Source: Rhynchopus euleeides (Eukaryota; Euglenozoa; Diplonemea; Diplonemida; Diplonemidae). From it: a DNA stretch of 64,000 nucleotides. The position numbers and the translations under genes are program-made. This document shows, piece by piece, positions 34,803 through 46,584 of the stretch; position 1 is the stretch's first letter, and the number at the start of each line of letters is the position of its first letter. A model generated the notes under the pieces. It was not told the DNA's origin, did not search any database, and was given only the letters and a program-made list of their open reading frames with translations. The DNA lies in assembly GCA_963210315.1 (NCBI GenBank), contig OY723259.1, forward strand, positions 1 to 64,000, read 5' to 3'.

Positions 34803-35638
34803 CAGGGTGTTCGCTATCTCCCACCTTCCTCAGAGACTGTGGGAGAAAGGGGTCAAATTGCCGCCCAAATTTTTTTTCGCGCGCGCTTCGCGCGCGCGAA
34901 ATCATGCAACATCGACCCCTCAGACAAATTGCCTCAAGGGTCCAGACCAGTACGATATATGTTTGGCGCAAGGGGCCCATCTCGCGGTTCGCGGCTGCAA
35001 AATGGAGGTTTTGCGGCAATCAGTGAGTACTTCGGGAGTTGGTGACGAACCCAAAACAGGATCACGGACCGTCGACGATACCCGTTCTCGAGAAGGAAGG
35101 GCACGGTCACATGCGCTCGTTAGTTCCTGTTGGACAGACTTCATAGGTCACAGGGGGGTCTGGGGGGCGGAGCCCCCCAGCCGCCGGAGGCCATGGTAGT
35201 GAACATTTGTCAGCCTCGTCCCCGAGTCCGCTTCATAGTCGAACACCACATACAGACAACGTGCACCTTGAGACAGCATGCTCAAGAGGTACATCGGCCT
35301 GGCGCCTGTGGCAGGCCACTATGCTCTTGGCTTCGGCCTCCTCTGGCCTTGACCATGCTGATGCCGGCAATAGCTCCGACGGTCCCCAGCAGGTTCAGAT
35401 CTCGCTTCTTTGAGTTATTTCCGCTCCGTGCGAAGCGTGGTGGTATCAATTTGTACGAGAGGGTGCTGCCCTTCTCCTTCAGAACCCCTTCCCACCTGAG
35501 GCAAAAACTTCCGAGAAACTTTTTTTATTTAATTTCTCCCCCTTGGGAGAAATGCCCGGGAGAGAGGTGGGAGAAGGGTTTTCCCAGAATCTTTTTTTAA
35601 CGAAATAGGCCCCTATTTCTCCCCGAGCGAACGCCCTG
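34803..35638. mobile_element. hAT-like non-autonomous element E2 (836 bp)
   Basis: The left end CAGGGTGTTCGCT and right end AGCGAACGCCCTG are inverted, with an 8-bp duplication CCCGGCAC on both sides (34795-34802, 35639-35646). It contains one GC core (35150-35210) and a hairpin of CGCGCGCG arms around a TTC loop (34868-34895). No coding capacity. Confidence 0.85.
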
Positions 35639-36882
35639 CCCGGCACCCACCCACCGCACATGTCAGGGCGGGCCGCGTCGACACCTTTCTTGCTGGGCAA
35701 CACCCTGCCGCCACCTGCTCCCCCCCCACCCCTCGATTCGATCTGCGCCACTGCGGGGAATGCTTTGCGCAGATGCAGGGGCGGGGGGGGGGCTGGAGAC
35801 AGACAGATAGTGGCCCACACCCACACCCCACACCCACCCCACCCAACCCCAACACTCCACGAACAACCACATTGTTTTTTGAAAGATTTTTGACCGATTT
35901 TTTTTTGACTGGTGCTCCGAGACGCTTCGTCTCGGATTTGGGATGAAAAAAACGACGGGGCAGGAGAGGGTACGGAGAAGGGTGGGGGAGGGAAAGCGAC
36001 GTCACCTCTAAAGTGCAGAATAAGATAAGGCGGTTGTTTGTGCGCCAAATCCGGGTGAACAAACCTCACGTGTTTTGCCTGATGAAGGTTGGTGTGATTG
36101 TGCGCACAGTCAAAGCAACACGGCAAGATAGATAGGTGTTTGTCACCCAAAGCGCTAACCCCTCCTTCTCACAATGTGACAAGCTTCTTGTTAATGTGTG
36201 AAAAGGTGACAGGCCTGCTGCGAGGGGGAACCGCTTCTGCCAATTTGAACGACTTTTTAAAAATTGATTGGGGGGAATTCCCACTGTTTTCTACACTGTC
36301 AGAGCGAAAGCCTCACATCCCACCCCATCCCCCCCTCCCACCGCCACCCCCCACCGTGCCATTGCAGCGGGAAAGCCAGAAGGAGGAAAGAGGGTGCCAA
36401 AGAGTGTGCGGGGGTGCCTGCTTCGCCAGCTTGTCAAGTGGGGGCCCACCCTCGTATCAGGTGCACACACACAGCTCGTTTGACCTGGGGGTTGTGGTGT
36501 GGCATCAACCCGTGAATAGCGAGGCAGGGGCAGGGTCACAACCGGAGAAGGCGATTCCGCAAAGAAATGGAATAGATAGAATTTCAGATTTGGATCACCC
36601 CGCCTCACGGGGAAATTCAGAGGCAGGGCTGGGGGGGGGGGTCGGGGGGGAACTGAGCTAACTTGGGAATCCCGCCCCCCCCCTGACAAGAGGGGGGGGT
36701 CTGTGGGTCTTTGCCATCGGCAAGCTTTTTCGTTAAACGCAGCCAAATATAAGGCCTAACCTGTTTTGGCGCACGGGTGTGATGACAAAAGGGAAAAGTG
36801 CTAGCACGAACATGATGTTGGTCTTCTGGTTATGTCTGGTTTCTTAGAACACTTAACGTGTATGCAAAAAAAATTAATTTAA
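35639..36882. other. Gene-free stretch between E2 and F2
   Basis: About 1.2 kb with homopolymer runs and a small hairpin GAGACG-CTT-CGTCTC near 35922. No gene or shared repeat recognised. Confidence 0.4.
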
Positions 36883-38738
36883 GGGGGTCTTCGCCAGGGC
36901 TGTTCCTAACTGGGGGGCTTGTTCCCCACTTTCAGGATTCTGAACTTTTTTTCTAAGAATTTTTGTAAGGGGAAAAAAAGTTTTTTTCTAAGAATTTTGT
37001 TAGGGGAATTTTTTTCTAAGGTTGTTTCGCAGAGGAAAAAACTTTTTCTAAACCCCCCTCACGACTATTGTTTACCTACAGGCATTGTTTACATAAAATT
37101 ATTTACATGTATTGTTTACATCCGATTATTATTTACGTGCAATTATTTTATTTTTCGGGGGGTTCAAAAATATTTCCAAGGTGCTCTGAGGAGTGAGACT
37201 TGGTGCCTCTGTCACCAAAGTGACCCCACCAGGATCCGCGCAGGTTCCAAACGTTCAAAAGAACCGGGTTTGGAAAGCCCGGTGAGGGGGTCCCGCCTGG
37301 GTGGGTGGTGTGGTGGGCTAGCTGCCTCCCAGTCACTGAATCAGACCAACATTTCATGGATGAATCTTGGCACCGATACCACCAAAATGACCCCACTACG
37401 ATCCGCACGGAGTCCGAAAAGGACAATGGAAGTGGAAAATCGCGATTCCGCACAGGTTTCGAAAAAAAATGCTGAACTATGTAAACAGTACGTGCGTGTA
37501 AAATCATTTACACGTATTGTTTACAGTGAATATTATTCACAGCTATTATTTACATGCACATCTACTATTTACATGAAGCCAGGTAAACAATAGCTGTGAC
37601 CCCCCTTTAAGTTTTCCCCAGTCGACAGGGCGCGCACAAGGATGGAAGGGAAGTCTGTCCCACGTACCGTTCGCCTTGCTGGCCAACTGGAGAGCCAGAC
37701 GTTCACTACCGTGGCCTCCGGCGGCTGGGGGGCTCCGCCCCCCAGACCCCCCTGTGGCGTACGTCTCGTACTCAAGTCCTTCGAATCCCATCAAATCGGG
37801 GTCCAACCACTCCAGTCGCCTCTGAGGACGCAGCCAACTCGCACAGAATCTGTACGCCCACACGAACAGATGTTCGCTACCGTGGCCTCCGGCGGCTGGG
37901 GGGCTCACGCCCCCCAGACCCCCCATGTAGCGTGTGCCCGTCCATCTATCTCACTTCCCCGGGTCAGCGCCGCATCCATGAAGCGCTTCTTCGAAGCCTG
38001 ACTGACATCGGACAGGAGGTCGGGCTTCCCCACCTGGGAGGTACACTTGCCGCGTTCGCGACATGCGTGACACGCGACACGCTACCTGAAATGTGAGTGT
38101 GCCTTGCTAACACGGGCATTTCAACGGTCTGCCGACGACCGTTCCCCAAACCCGTAAACCAGCAGTTTTGGAAAATCGGAGAGATCACCCTGCGCTGAAT
38201 ATGGTGCGCACCACTGCAAAATCCCCGGGAGCTTTTGGGCTTTCAGACCTGAAGGGGCCAGCAGGTGGGTGGCGTCGGGGGCAGCTTTGTAACTGTCCTC
38301 CAGCTGCTGGCATGTCCAGCCCTGCGAGAGTGCCAAGGTGTATTGAGTCCCTGCGGAGCACAACCCCCGATGAGAACGAGTGCCAGATGATCCTCATTCA
38401 TTTTCAGCTGTAACGCGCATGAGGGGCACTCTCTGCCGCAAGCATCTCTGGGCATCACTCGAGAGCTGTCAATGATGACGCGGAGAGAAATCAGAGAAAA
38501 AGTCCCGCCTGACGGGCACGCGCCTGGAAACTGTGGGGGGGCGAGCAAAAATTCCCTTGTAAAAATTCTTAGAAAAAACCTGGTTCCCCGACCCAAAAAA
38601 CCTGGAAAAAGGGCTCGTTCCCCGCCCAGGCCTGGTCTTCGCTGGTCGTTATTCTTCGTCAATCTTCGTCAGTTCTCAGCTAATTCAACAGGAAATGCAC
38701 CAAAAGGCACTGAAGACCACCCCATAGCGAAGACCCCC
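36883..38738. mobile_element. 108-bp TIR element F2, split by E3
   Basis: The left 12 bp (36883-36894, GGGGGTCTTCGC) and right 96 bp (38643-38738, ending AGCGAAGACCCCC) together give 108 bp, the same length as F1, with the duplication TAA outside (36880-36882 and 38739-38741). E3 plus its own 8-bp duplication sits inside the left TIR. The 3-bp duplication and G-rich TIR recall Tourist/Harbinger-type MITEs. Confidence 0.8.
36895..38634. mobile_element. hAT-like non-autonomous element E3 (1740 bp), nested in F2
   Basis: Begins CAGGGCTGTTCC and ends in GGGCTCGTTCCCCGCCCAGG then CCTG, with the 8-bp duplication GTCTTCGC (36887-36894 and 38635-38642). Sub-terminal TTCTAAGAATTTTT words are inverted at the two ends. 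It contains two GC cores (37697-37757 and 37868-37930) with the same spacer as E1, about 1.3 units of the 190-bp satellite (37200-37460), and AT-rich TTTACATG repeats (37060-37600). Confidence 0.85.
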
Positions 38739-39369
38739 TAAAAGCTAGTTCGGAGAGTCTCAAAGCTATCAATCGTTTGTTTGCGCGCGCCTGTGAGTAT
38801 GCGTGTCCATACGTGCGCTGCCACAACGGTCTTTTTTTACCAGAAAAGTGACCCCCTCGATCGAATTAGGTGCCACATAGACACAGAGTGGGAAGGAGAG
38901 CACCCTCGCCTCAAGAGATGACCCTGGGGCAGGTTATAGCAGAAAAATGCACCAATAACGCACCGCTTTCAGCACCGTAGGCAAGACCCCTGCGCCCGTG
39001 AAAGAGTTAGCACGGCCCCTGGCCCACCCCCCACACCCCCAACAAAGGAAAATTCAAAAAGAAAACAGGAAGCGGAATCAGGCAGGCAAGAGAGAGAGAG
39101 AGGGAGGGGGGGGGCAGCCCGCTTCACCATGATGCAGAGGGTGTTGCCATGCCACCCTCCCCTGCAGAAGAGTCTGGGTGTTGTGGCCCCTGTGAAGGGC
39201 GTTTGCTGCGAGGTGGGGGGGGGGGATTTTTTATGTGTTTTGTGTTGCTCTCTCCAACAAACAACAACACACTGCGTCACGCGCTCGGTCACCGCTCCCC
39301 CCACCCGACTCTTCCGCTGTGACAAGCAAAATCATGTATTCTTTTTTTTTTGGGGGGGGGGGGGGTGGC
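38739..39369. other. Gene-free stretch between F2 and R2
   Basis: Contains a dispersed segment (GTGTCCATACGTGCGCTGCC ... CAGGTTATAGCAGAA, about 38790-38950) that recurs at about 53440-53520, and G runs at 39105 and 39350. Confidence 0.45.
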
Positions 39370-39555
39370 AAAGCGCCCTATCACTTCACAGCTACAACCG
39401 CTCTGATGAATTTCCTTTTGTTTGTTGCGTTGACGCTTCTACACACAAAACCCTGAACTGATCACACCCTGAGCCTGATGAAGGGTGGGGTTAGTGTATA
39501 GAGCACGTTTGGTTGCAGCTGTGGTGGGGCGCTTTCCGCTCACACGAGTGTGCTT
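39370..39555. repeat. R element copy R2
   Basis: 186 bp, almost identical to R3. The outer complementary words AAAGCGCCC and GGGCGCTTT could form a long-range stem, and a CACAC-GA-GTGTG hairpin and oligo-A lie at the 3' end. The interior carries TGATGA and CTGA words (box C/D-like) and TTAGTGTATAGAGCACG (tRNA A-box-like), but no convincing box B. It lies directly before E4. It could be a SINE or a small RNA gene family. Confidence 0.7.
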
Positions 39556-39587
39556 AAAAAGAAAAATAAGATGCACGCGTCATAGGC

Positions 39588-40463
39588 CAGGGCTTTCCCT
39601 AAATCCATACCCTAACCCGGGGACCGGCGATTTCAAGATTTTCCCTCTGTTTGGCGCGTTTTTTTTTGCAGCCCCTGTGCGCGTTTTTTTTGCAGGGGAA
39701 GGGTGTGGGCTGAAGAGGGGGGAAAATGGTGAAGATTTCAAAAAAATAGTATACTCGTGGAACGGGTTCGCACGAATCATTTCATTGCGGCCAGAAAAGG
39801 TTGGTTTATCCGCACTCGGGGATCTCCCGGTGAGCAGCAAGTCGGGTGGCAGAATGGGCTGGTTTCACTCCCAAGCTGCACAGTAGGCTGTTCCAGGGTA
39901 CAAAAAGGCGCGTCCCAACCGCGGATGTTCACTACCGTGGCCTCCGGCGGCTGGGGAGCTCCGCCCCCCAGACCCCCCTGTGACATGGACTTGTCCGCTG
40001 CGGAGGGGTCGTGCAGGTCTAGTGGGTAGAGGGACCGTAAACAGCCGACAAGGCGGGCCCCAGTGACGAAAGCCAGCTATGGGTGTCAACAAGCACCCCA
40101 TGGCCAAAATGACCCCACCACGATACGCACGGATTCCAACCGTTCCAAAGAACGGGTTTTTGGGAAATTTGAGGAGGGGGTCCCGCTGGGACCCCTGAGT
40201 CAATGCAGAATATCGGACGTTTTCCCTCGATTTCTGCACCTTTGGAGCGGTTGGCAAATAAGACAAACAGAACTTTTTTTGCCCCTCTGGAGCTGTCTTG
40301 AAGACAGATGTGTCAAAACATGCTAAAAAGTAGGTTTTGCAGGAGCTCAGGTGGCATAGGGGCCGGGCAAGCTCCCCCGAGAAGTGCCCCTACTGTGCGC
40401 GTTTTTTTTGTACCCGAAACCGGTTCCCAGCCCCCCCGGACCCAATATTTAGGGAAAGCCCTG
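39588..40463. mobile_element. hAT-like non-autonomous element E4 (876 bp)
   Basis: TIRs CAGGGCTTTCCCTAAAT (left) and its inverse ATTTAGGGAAAGCCCTG (right). The duplication is GTCATAGG (39579-39586 and 40464-40471), with one extra C before the left end. It contains one GC core (39925-39985) and about 100 bp of the 190-bp satellite (40105-40200). Confidence 0.85.
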
Positions 40464-42486
40464 GTCATAGGAGAAAAAACATTTTGGAACCATACTGGGG
40501 ATGAGGGGCGAGAAGGGACCCCCCATACCCCCCATACCCGCCCCTCCCACCCCACCCCTCCAACCTCCTAATAGAGATGTGACATACGCATACACAGCAA
40601 CGATACGCAGGCGTTGAAAAGAGCTTTCTTCTTTGAAGAATAATGAACGACTTAGACAGCAATTGAGAGTTGGGCGGGCAGAGAGAGTGCACATGGGTTC
40701 TGCAGCAGCACGTTGCCAATCCAGGGTTGCCCGAGGGTTCTGCGGGCTTTCCCGACACTCCCTCCTGGCACACACAGCGGCCTTGAGAGGCCTGATGGCA
40801 GTTGGGCGAGGCGGGGAGGGGGGGGGGGGGGAGGGGGGGGGGGCGTGATTTCTAGAGGGTAGGGTTATACCCTACCAAGGGTAGTGTGCACAGGATGCAC
40901 AACATGCAGCACCAACAGCAACACCAACAAACACCCCCGCAAGGCAGAGGGGGGTGTGTGAATGCACAGGCCTGCAGGGCGTGGCAATGCGCGCAGGCAA
41001 TGCCGCACGCCGGTGGGGTGGGCATACGATTGTGGGGTAGTGAGCTAGAAGGGACACCCCCTGAATCATACACCGCAGGGCTTCGCTCTGAAGCGCAGCG
41101 AAGGTGCAGTCACCTCACAAATCTCGGAGACGATCGTGGCACACAGTTCTGAGCAAGAGAGAGAGAGAGAGAGAGAGAGACATACGCACACCCTGCATGC
41201 ACTTCGTACCGTATCCCTAAGCAAGGGCAATTGGTGGGGGGGGTGACGGGGTGAGGGGGGGGTGCAGGGGAGGGTGCAAGGGGCCTCCTGAAACTATAAC
41301 AAAAAAAATGATTTTTGGGGTGTTCTGTTCCCCCCCCCCCCTCCCTCTCTCAGAAATAACGCCAAAAAAAATAGGGGCGTGGGGTTCAGAGGAGAGGAGA
41401 AGAGAAGAGATGTGAACAGAAACAGCACACCACGGGGGGGGGTATAGGGCAAAGTTAAATACACCAACAAAAAAAACCCCCCCACCCCCACCCCCACCCC
41501 CCGAACGCGCACGCGAAAAACAATTTCTTATTCTTGGAGACGTGTGGAAAGGCATCGAGAGGGGCTCACCCTGTCTCACGATGCGATCCTCAACGTGGCT
41601 GTATGTATCTTGATTCTTCACTGAAAAGCACGCCAGAACGTTGGCAATGTTGGATTAACGGACCTGCATCGTGCAGAGGCCACCCCCTCAAGAGAACCGC
41701 TGCGCGAGAAGCTGAGATACGCCAGAACGACAGACGTGAAACATACGCGGAGCTACTACCTACGTGGTTTTAGTATTCACACACCCTACCCCACCCCACC
41801 CCCCCCCTTTTCCCCAGCTCCCCCCGCCCCCCTCCCCACCCTGCCTTTCAAGGCTTTTGCCACAGCCGAGCAATTTGGGAATAATGGGATGGGTGGGTGG
41901 GTGGGTGGGTGGAAGGGCAAGGGGAACACATAATGCGAGCGAGCGAGCGAGCAACGAGAAGGGGATGATGGCGGGTGTTGGGTGGGGTGGGACTGATCAG
42001 TTGGGGGGTGAAGGGAAGGGGGAAGGGGAGAAGGGGGGGGGGGTGATGGACAAAATTCAAAACAAGGGGGGGTGGGTGGGTGGGGATCGATGGGGCTGGG
42101 ATTGCCTTGTTTCACCTCCGTGTCAAGGGGTTGTGTCGGGGGCAGTGCCACGCTTTTGACGTCGTTGCAGGAGGAGTGGGGGCTGCCGTTAGCGGGTTAG
42201 GACTCATGAAAGTCCACCGCCAACACCCCTCCTCCCCAGAACCCCCCACCCCGCCCCCCCCCCCCCCGTTTCCCCCCCCCGGATCAACTGACAAATGAGA
42301 TGTAACCCCGCACTTCCCCCTGCACACTTTGAGTCGGCGGCAGTGCGTGTCGAGAAGGCAATTGGTGTGTGCCTCGTCCCCCAGGCCCTGGGGTAAGGAT
42401 TTTTGGTAGTTCACGGATTTCCTCCGGGGGGGGGGGTAGGGGGGGGGGGGGGGCAGGGATCAAGAATACGCGTCTGACCCCCCACG
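40464..42486. other. Gene-free, simple-repeat-rich stretch
   Basis: Holds a (GA)n run (41155-41180), a (GGGT)n run (about 41891-41912), a (GAGC)n run (41935-41952) and many G or C homopolymers (for example 40815-40845, 41330, 42035, 42430). No gene recognised. Confidence 0.55.
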
Positions 42487-43023
42487 TACCGTCCCCTGCA
42501 GAATAAATGTTATTTGTTATAAACCGCCTTTCTGGGAAAATGCCCGATTTATTTAATTTTAACATTTTCTTTTTAACATTTTCTGGAAATGTTAAGCCTG
42601 CCTGTTGGCTTTGGGAGAAGATCATGGGACCCACCCCTCAATGCGCCACTCTCTAGCCCAAGTTCTAACCAGGAAGGGGTTAGCTGTGTGACACATGAGC
42701 TTGGAATGCAAGGAACTGCAACGCCCCTGCTTTGGCGCCACCTCACCCAGGAGCACCTGGATACTAGGAGCTGGCTCTGGAACCCAAGGTCGCACTGGTA
42801 ACGCCTGATACGCAGCCACATGAACTGCACAGCACGTGTATGCGGCAAAGTATGCATGTTATGTGCCCGCACGGACGACCTGGCCCCCTATCCCGGCCAC
42901 TTCTCGCGATTTATTTTTAACATTTCTTTTAAATGTTACAGCAGAAATGTTAAAAACCGGGATTCTGAGTCCACATTTCGAATTATGAATTTATTTTTAA
43001 CATTTATTCTGCAGGGGACGGTA
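42487..43023. mobile_element. 537-bp TIR element G (MITE-like)
   Basis: Perfect 26-bp terminal inverted repeats at 42487-42512 (TACCGTCCCCTGCAG...) and 42998-43023. Sub-terminal TTTATTTTTAACATTT words repeat at 42548, 42909 and 42990. The outer TA could be the target site. No coding capacity. Confidence 0.8.
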
Positions 43024-43396
43024 TTCGTATTAATACGTATTACCGTATACGTAAATATTATGGAACGTAAATATTATGGAACGGGCCCATTTTTGGCCGG
43101 TCCGTTCCATAATATTTACGTTCCATAATATTTACAGGGCCAGTTGGGGACTCGGTGGTGAGGACGGCTTGCGTCAGGAATCGCGCGAAAAGTGCACGAG
43201 TAGGTCCCGTCAGGGACTCTGTATGCCGTCCGATCACCTGGTCCAAGTCCCCGAGTCGCAGAAAGCCCTGTAAATATTATGGAACGAAAAAAATCTGGAA
43301 CGCCAACCCACCAGCGTTCCAAAATATTTACGTTCCATAATATTTACGTTCCAAAATATTTACGTATACGGTAATACGAATACGTATTAATACGTC
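43024..43396. repeat. AT-rich fold-back repeat H
   Basis: The left arm (GTATTACCGTATACGTAAAT then ATTATGGAACG twice) is mirrored by the right arm (43313-43396). The word GTTCCATAATATTTAC occurs repeatedly in both orientations and forms a nested palindrome around GGCCCATTTTTGGCC. ATTCGTATTAATACGTATT reappears near 44058. Confidence 0.75.
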
Positions 43397-44879
43397 GAAT
43401 ACGTGTAATACGCGTGGTTTTGGCGACCCTTCTTTCCCTCAGTGGTTTGGGGTATTTTCCCTTCCGGTGTCTGTTTTGTGAGGTTTTTGGGGTGGAGAGG
43501 GGGTTCTTCCGGGATCGCGATGTCTGCAGAACATGTTGACGCGCTGCGGGAAGCACATATTCGTTGCGAGTTTGTGCTTCTCCAGTGTGTTTGAACCTCA
43601 GACGCCGTCCATGACGACGCCACCCTCGAACTGACGGACACGGACGATCCAAGATGGGATCGGTCACGATCCTTTGTCTTCGTCTCCTTGGCTGACACAG
43701 TGCTCAGCCGGTGCGATCTGCCCCACATACAAGCACTCAGTTGACCAGATATCGCCACTCAGTTGATGTGGTTTCGCCTGTTCTACCACCTGGGGAGGGC
43801 GCAGGGTCGGTGTACGCCTCAACCTGGCGTTGCGGGTACCCTTCAGGTGCAGGAAGGCCGGGTTTGCAGGGCCTCCTTCGTGATTACGAATGCCCCATTT
43901 CAGCTCCGCCCGACACATGGTTGCTCCGTGCTCTTCATAGCGCGGGTCCGGCCTCTGCAGCCGACGGGTTGTGAGCCCATGAGGGGGTCTACAGCACAAC
44001 TCAAGGAGGGAAAGGGGGCTGAACCAAAAACCCACGTATTTCAGGAAAATACCCCCCACGTATTCGTATTAATACGTATTGGGGGCCTTCGCTCTGGAGT
44101 GAGAAAAGTGAGAAAAAGTGAGCCCAAAAATGGAAAAAATGGCAAAAAAAAGAGTGTGGGGAGTTGGGTCCAGTTTAGCAAAGTTGTCATATTTCTCGGG
44201 TGTTTTCTGAATGGGGACACCCGAAGAACCCCATGACGTGGTCATGACATGTCGCGATCTGCAAAATTGATCTTCACCTGACCGTGAAGACCGGAGGTGG
44301 TGAACACAGTGTTATTACGCAAGCACTTTAGTGACGTCCCCACAGTCCAGCGGGATCCGGTGTGCCAGGTGGGGGGAGGCGTCGTGGCCTTGGGACACCA
44401 GGTCAGGTGCGTGTTCCCCGTTGAGGGGAATTCCAAAGAAGACGTGCGGGTTCCCTTGGTATTTTGAGCGTCTCATTGTTCCAGGTAGACCGATGCCCCT
44501 CCGGCTAAATTGGCCAGGTTGGCGAGGCTTTCATGGCGTGTTAGCACTACACACCACTTCATCAGGTTTTTGGTTCCCATGGCGACACCCTCTTCGTCTA
44601 GGGTGAGCCTGTAGTGGAGGCAATCTACCTGCGCAGAAATGTCTAGTGCTGTCGAGACCCCACGGGAGGCAGCGACAGGGGCAGCGAGGAAAACGCTATT
44701 ACCTGGGATCCCCCGTGTTTAAGCCCCCCCTGGGGGGTCTGGCAAGGGGGGGCTTAACCACAGGGGGCCTCAAGTTGTCAATACCACCGCGATGAGCCCG
44801 ATGACCTGAGGGCCATCCTCCAGCACCCCGTCGAGGGGCGCTGCACCTTCACCCCCTCGCGAGCGGCTCATGAAAGCGA
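43397..44879. other. Gene-free stretch with J hairpin copy 2
   Basis: Short broken ORFs on both strands (for example minus 44059-43664) look like eroded coding DNA but cannot be assigned. It includes the J hairpin at 44710-44767. Confidence 0.35.
44710..44767. repeat. Inverted repeat (J hairpin), copy 2
   Basis: Arms CCCCCGTGTTTAAGCCCCCC and GGGGGGGCTTAACCACAGGG with about 15 bp between, preceded by TTACCTGGGAT as in copy 1 at 22.2 kb. Confidence 0.7.
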
Positions 44880-46584
44880 TACAGGAGACGGGCGCTGTAC
44901 GACGAGGCCGTACGGCTGGGGAAGAACCCAGTTCCGGAGGGGTTCATCCCCGAGGCGATGAAACGCCTAGTCGGGCGTGAGCTACGGGACTGGGCGGGCC
45001 TGGGCGGAGATGCGGGTCGAGACAGGTGGCAGCCCTGCACCTGGCCGCACAAGCTCTGGGGTTTGCGACGATCCGGCTGCAGGGACCGCGGCGTCGATCC
45101 AGCAGCCTGCACGAGGTGTAGCCATGCGGCACCGCCTAGCCCTCCCATCCGGGGCCCCCCTCCAGCGCGCGCAGTTGCATCGGGGGGACGCGGAGCTGGT
45201 GAAGCAGCTCGCGGAGGCCTGCGTCAGGAAGAAGCGTGACGATGGCGAGTTCTGCGAAGCAAGAGCGCATCAGGTGGCTGCAGGAGGACCTGTGCCAGAT
45301 CGACGAGAGCACCATCCGCCGCTACATCCCCATGCACCGTTTGAAGGAGGAGTTCCTGCGAAGAGCGATGCCCGGGACGCTGTGGAGCAGCTCCAGGCAA
45401 GGCTTCAATTTGAGGAACCGCCATAAACATCCGCCCCCCCCCCCCCCGGGCCCCCCCCCCCTCCTGCGCCCCCAACCTGTGAACAGACGTTCACTACCGT
45501 GGCCTCCGGCGGCTGGGGGGCTCCGCCCCCCAGACCCCCCTGTGGCGTGTCCTTGCGCGACAATTTATCGTCACATCGGGTAGGGCCCGGGCTACCCAGG
45601 ATGCAGCCCAATTCACACCGAATCTGCGCCCGCCGTATTGCAATTTGGGTTAGCGTGCTGGCATCGCAGCTTGGCCCCGAGGGACCATACCGTGAGTAAC
45701 CGCGCCCGCCAGGAATAAATGTTCACTCCCATGGCCTCCGGCAGCTGGGCCCCAGACCCCCCTGTCCAGCAGGGACAGGCACCCCGTTTGAAAGGCAGCC
45801 TACTGGCTCCTGCGTGTCATTTGAACATGATGCACAATGTGCGAAGTGACGCAAGAGTTCACGCGCCTATTTCAGGGGGGGGTGCAAGCCGCTGTCGATG
45901 CCACGTCATCGTCCGCCAAGCTATACCCCCAACTCGTCAATCATGGGGGAGGTCCTGCACCCCCAAGGAAGATAAGGATAAACCCCCACCCCCAGCCCCG
46001 CGACCCCACCCCGCGCTTCGCGCGGGGTGGGGGTGGGGTCGCGGGGCCGCGCTTCGCGCGGCCCCCCGCGCAACAGTGCCAGCAGGGGATGTGCTGTCCT
46101 GGCGCTGGACGCGGAGGGCGGTGGGGGCGCCGGGGGGGGGTGGCGACTGGCCGATGGCCAGGGGTGCTGCGCGTTCCCGCGCGCTCAAAAAACGATGCGC
46201 AAGGGGGCTGGTAAAGTGTGGGCGCGAACCCGACCCGGGAGGCGCGCGTACTGGGGACAACTGCCGAGGCGGGCCGAGCGGGGTGTGGTCCAAAGCTGGC
46301 GGCACGCGAGAGGGACTGACTGGGCGACGGGAGGGGAAGGAGTTGGGGCGGGCAGCTGCAACGCGAGGCGCAGTCGGAATTGGTGCACACCTTCGAGGTC
46401 ACCGAAAAGGCTGCCGCGGGGCGGGAGCGGATCACCGACGCGTTTGTTGACTTCTGGCACGGGATCCAGGGCGGCTGCCTGTCACGAAGTAGTCTGCCGG
46501 CTGTTCCTGTGGAAGCTCAGCGGGGACACCGGCGGCGACTACGCCGGAAAGCTGGTGACAGTGCTGCACGGGCATGAAGGGTAA
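44880..46584 (+). pseudogene. Eroded plus-strand coding relic, family unknown
   Basis: Protein-like stretches occur in successive plus frames: ALYDEAVRLGKNPVPEGFIP then EAMKRLVGRELRDWAGLGGD (44885-45015), RIRWLQEDLCQIDESTIRRY then IPMHRLKEEFLRRAMPG (about 45260-45375), then FEVTEKAAAGRERITDAFVD (46380-46470) and CRLFLWKLSGDTGGDYAGKL ending at a stop at 46584. Stops and frame changes lie between, and a block of the E-element core (45480-45775) interrupts it. It runs against the strand of all intact genes, which suits a dead transposon gene, but no family was recognised. Confidence 0.35.
45480..45775. mobile_element. Remnant of an E-type element (E6, two GC cores)
   Basis: Two GC cores (45487-45545 and a degenerate one at 45720-45775) are separated by a spacer that still resembles the E1/E3 spacer (GGATGCAGCCCAATTCACAC). 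TTCG-type hairpins at about 45995-46045 and 46045-46063 may belong to it. The ends and target duplication were not found. Confidence 0.6.

Noticed and set aside
39490-39555. Possible tRNA in the R element (TTAGTGTATAGAGCACG)
   Set aside because: Only the D-arm resembles a tRNA; the anticodon and T arms do not fold and there is no box B.
40886-41180. CRISPR-like or regulatory array at the (GA)n region
   Set aside because: It is a plain dinucleotide run without spaced repeats, in a eukaryotic context.
29382-42445. Homopolymer G and C runs as specific signals (G-quadruplex or splicing tracts)
   Set aside because: They occur on both strands, in and out of elements, and far more often than genes; no consistent position relative to starts beyond the acceptor tracts described.
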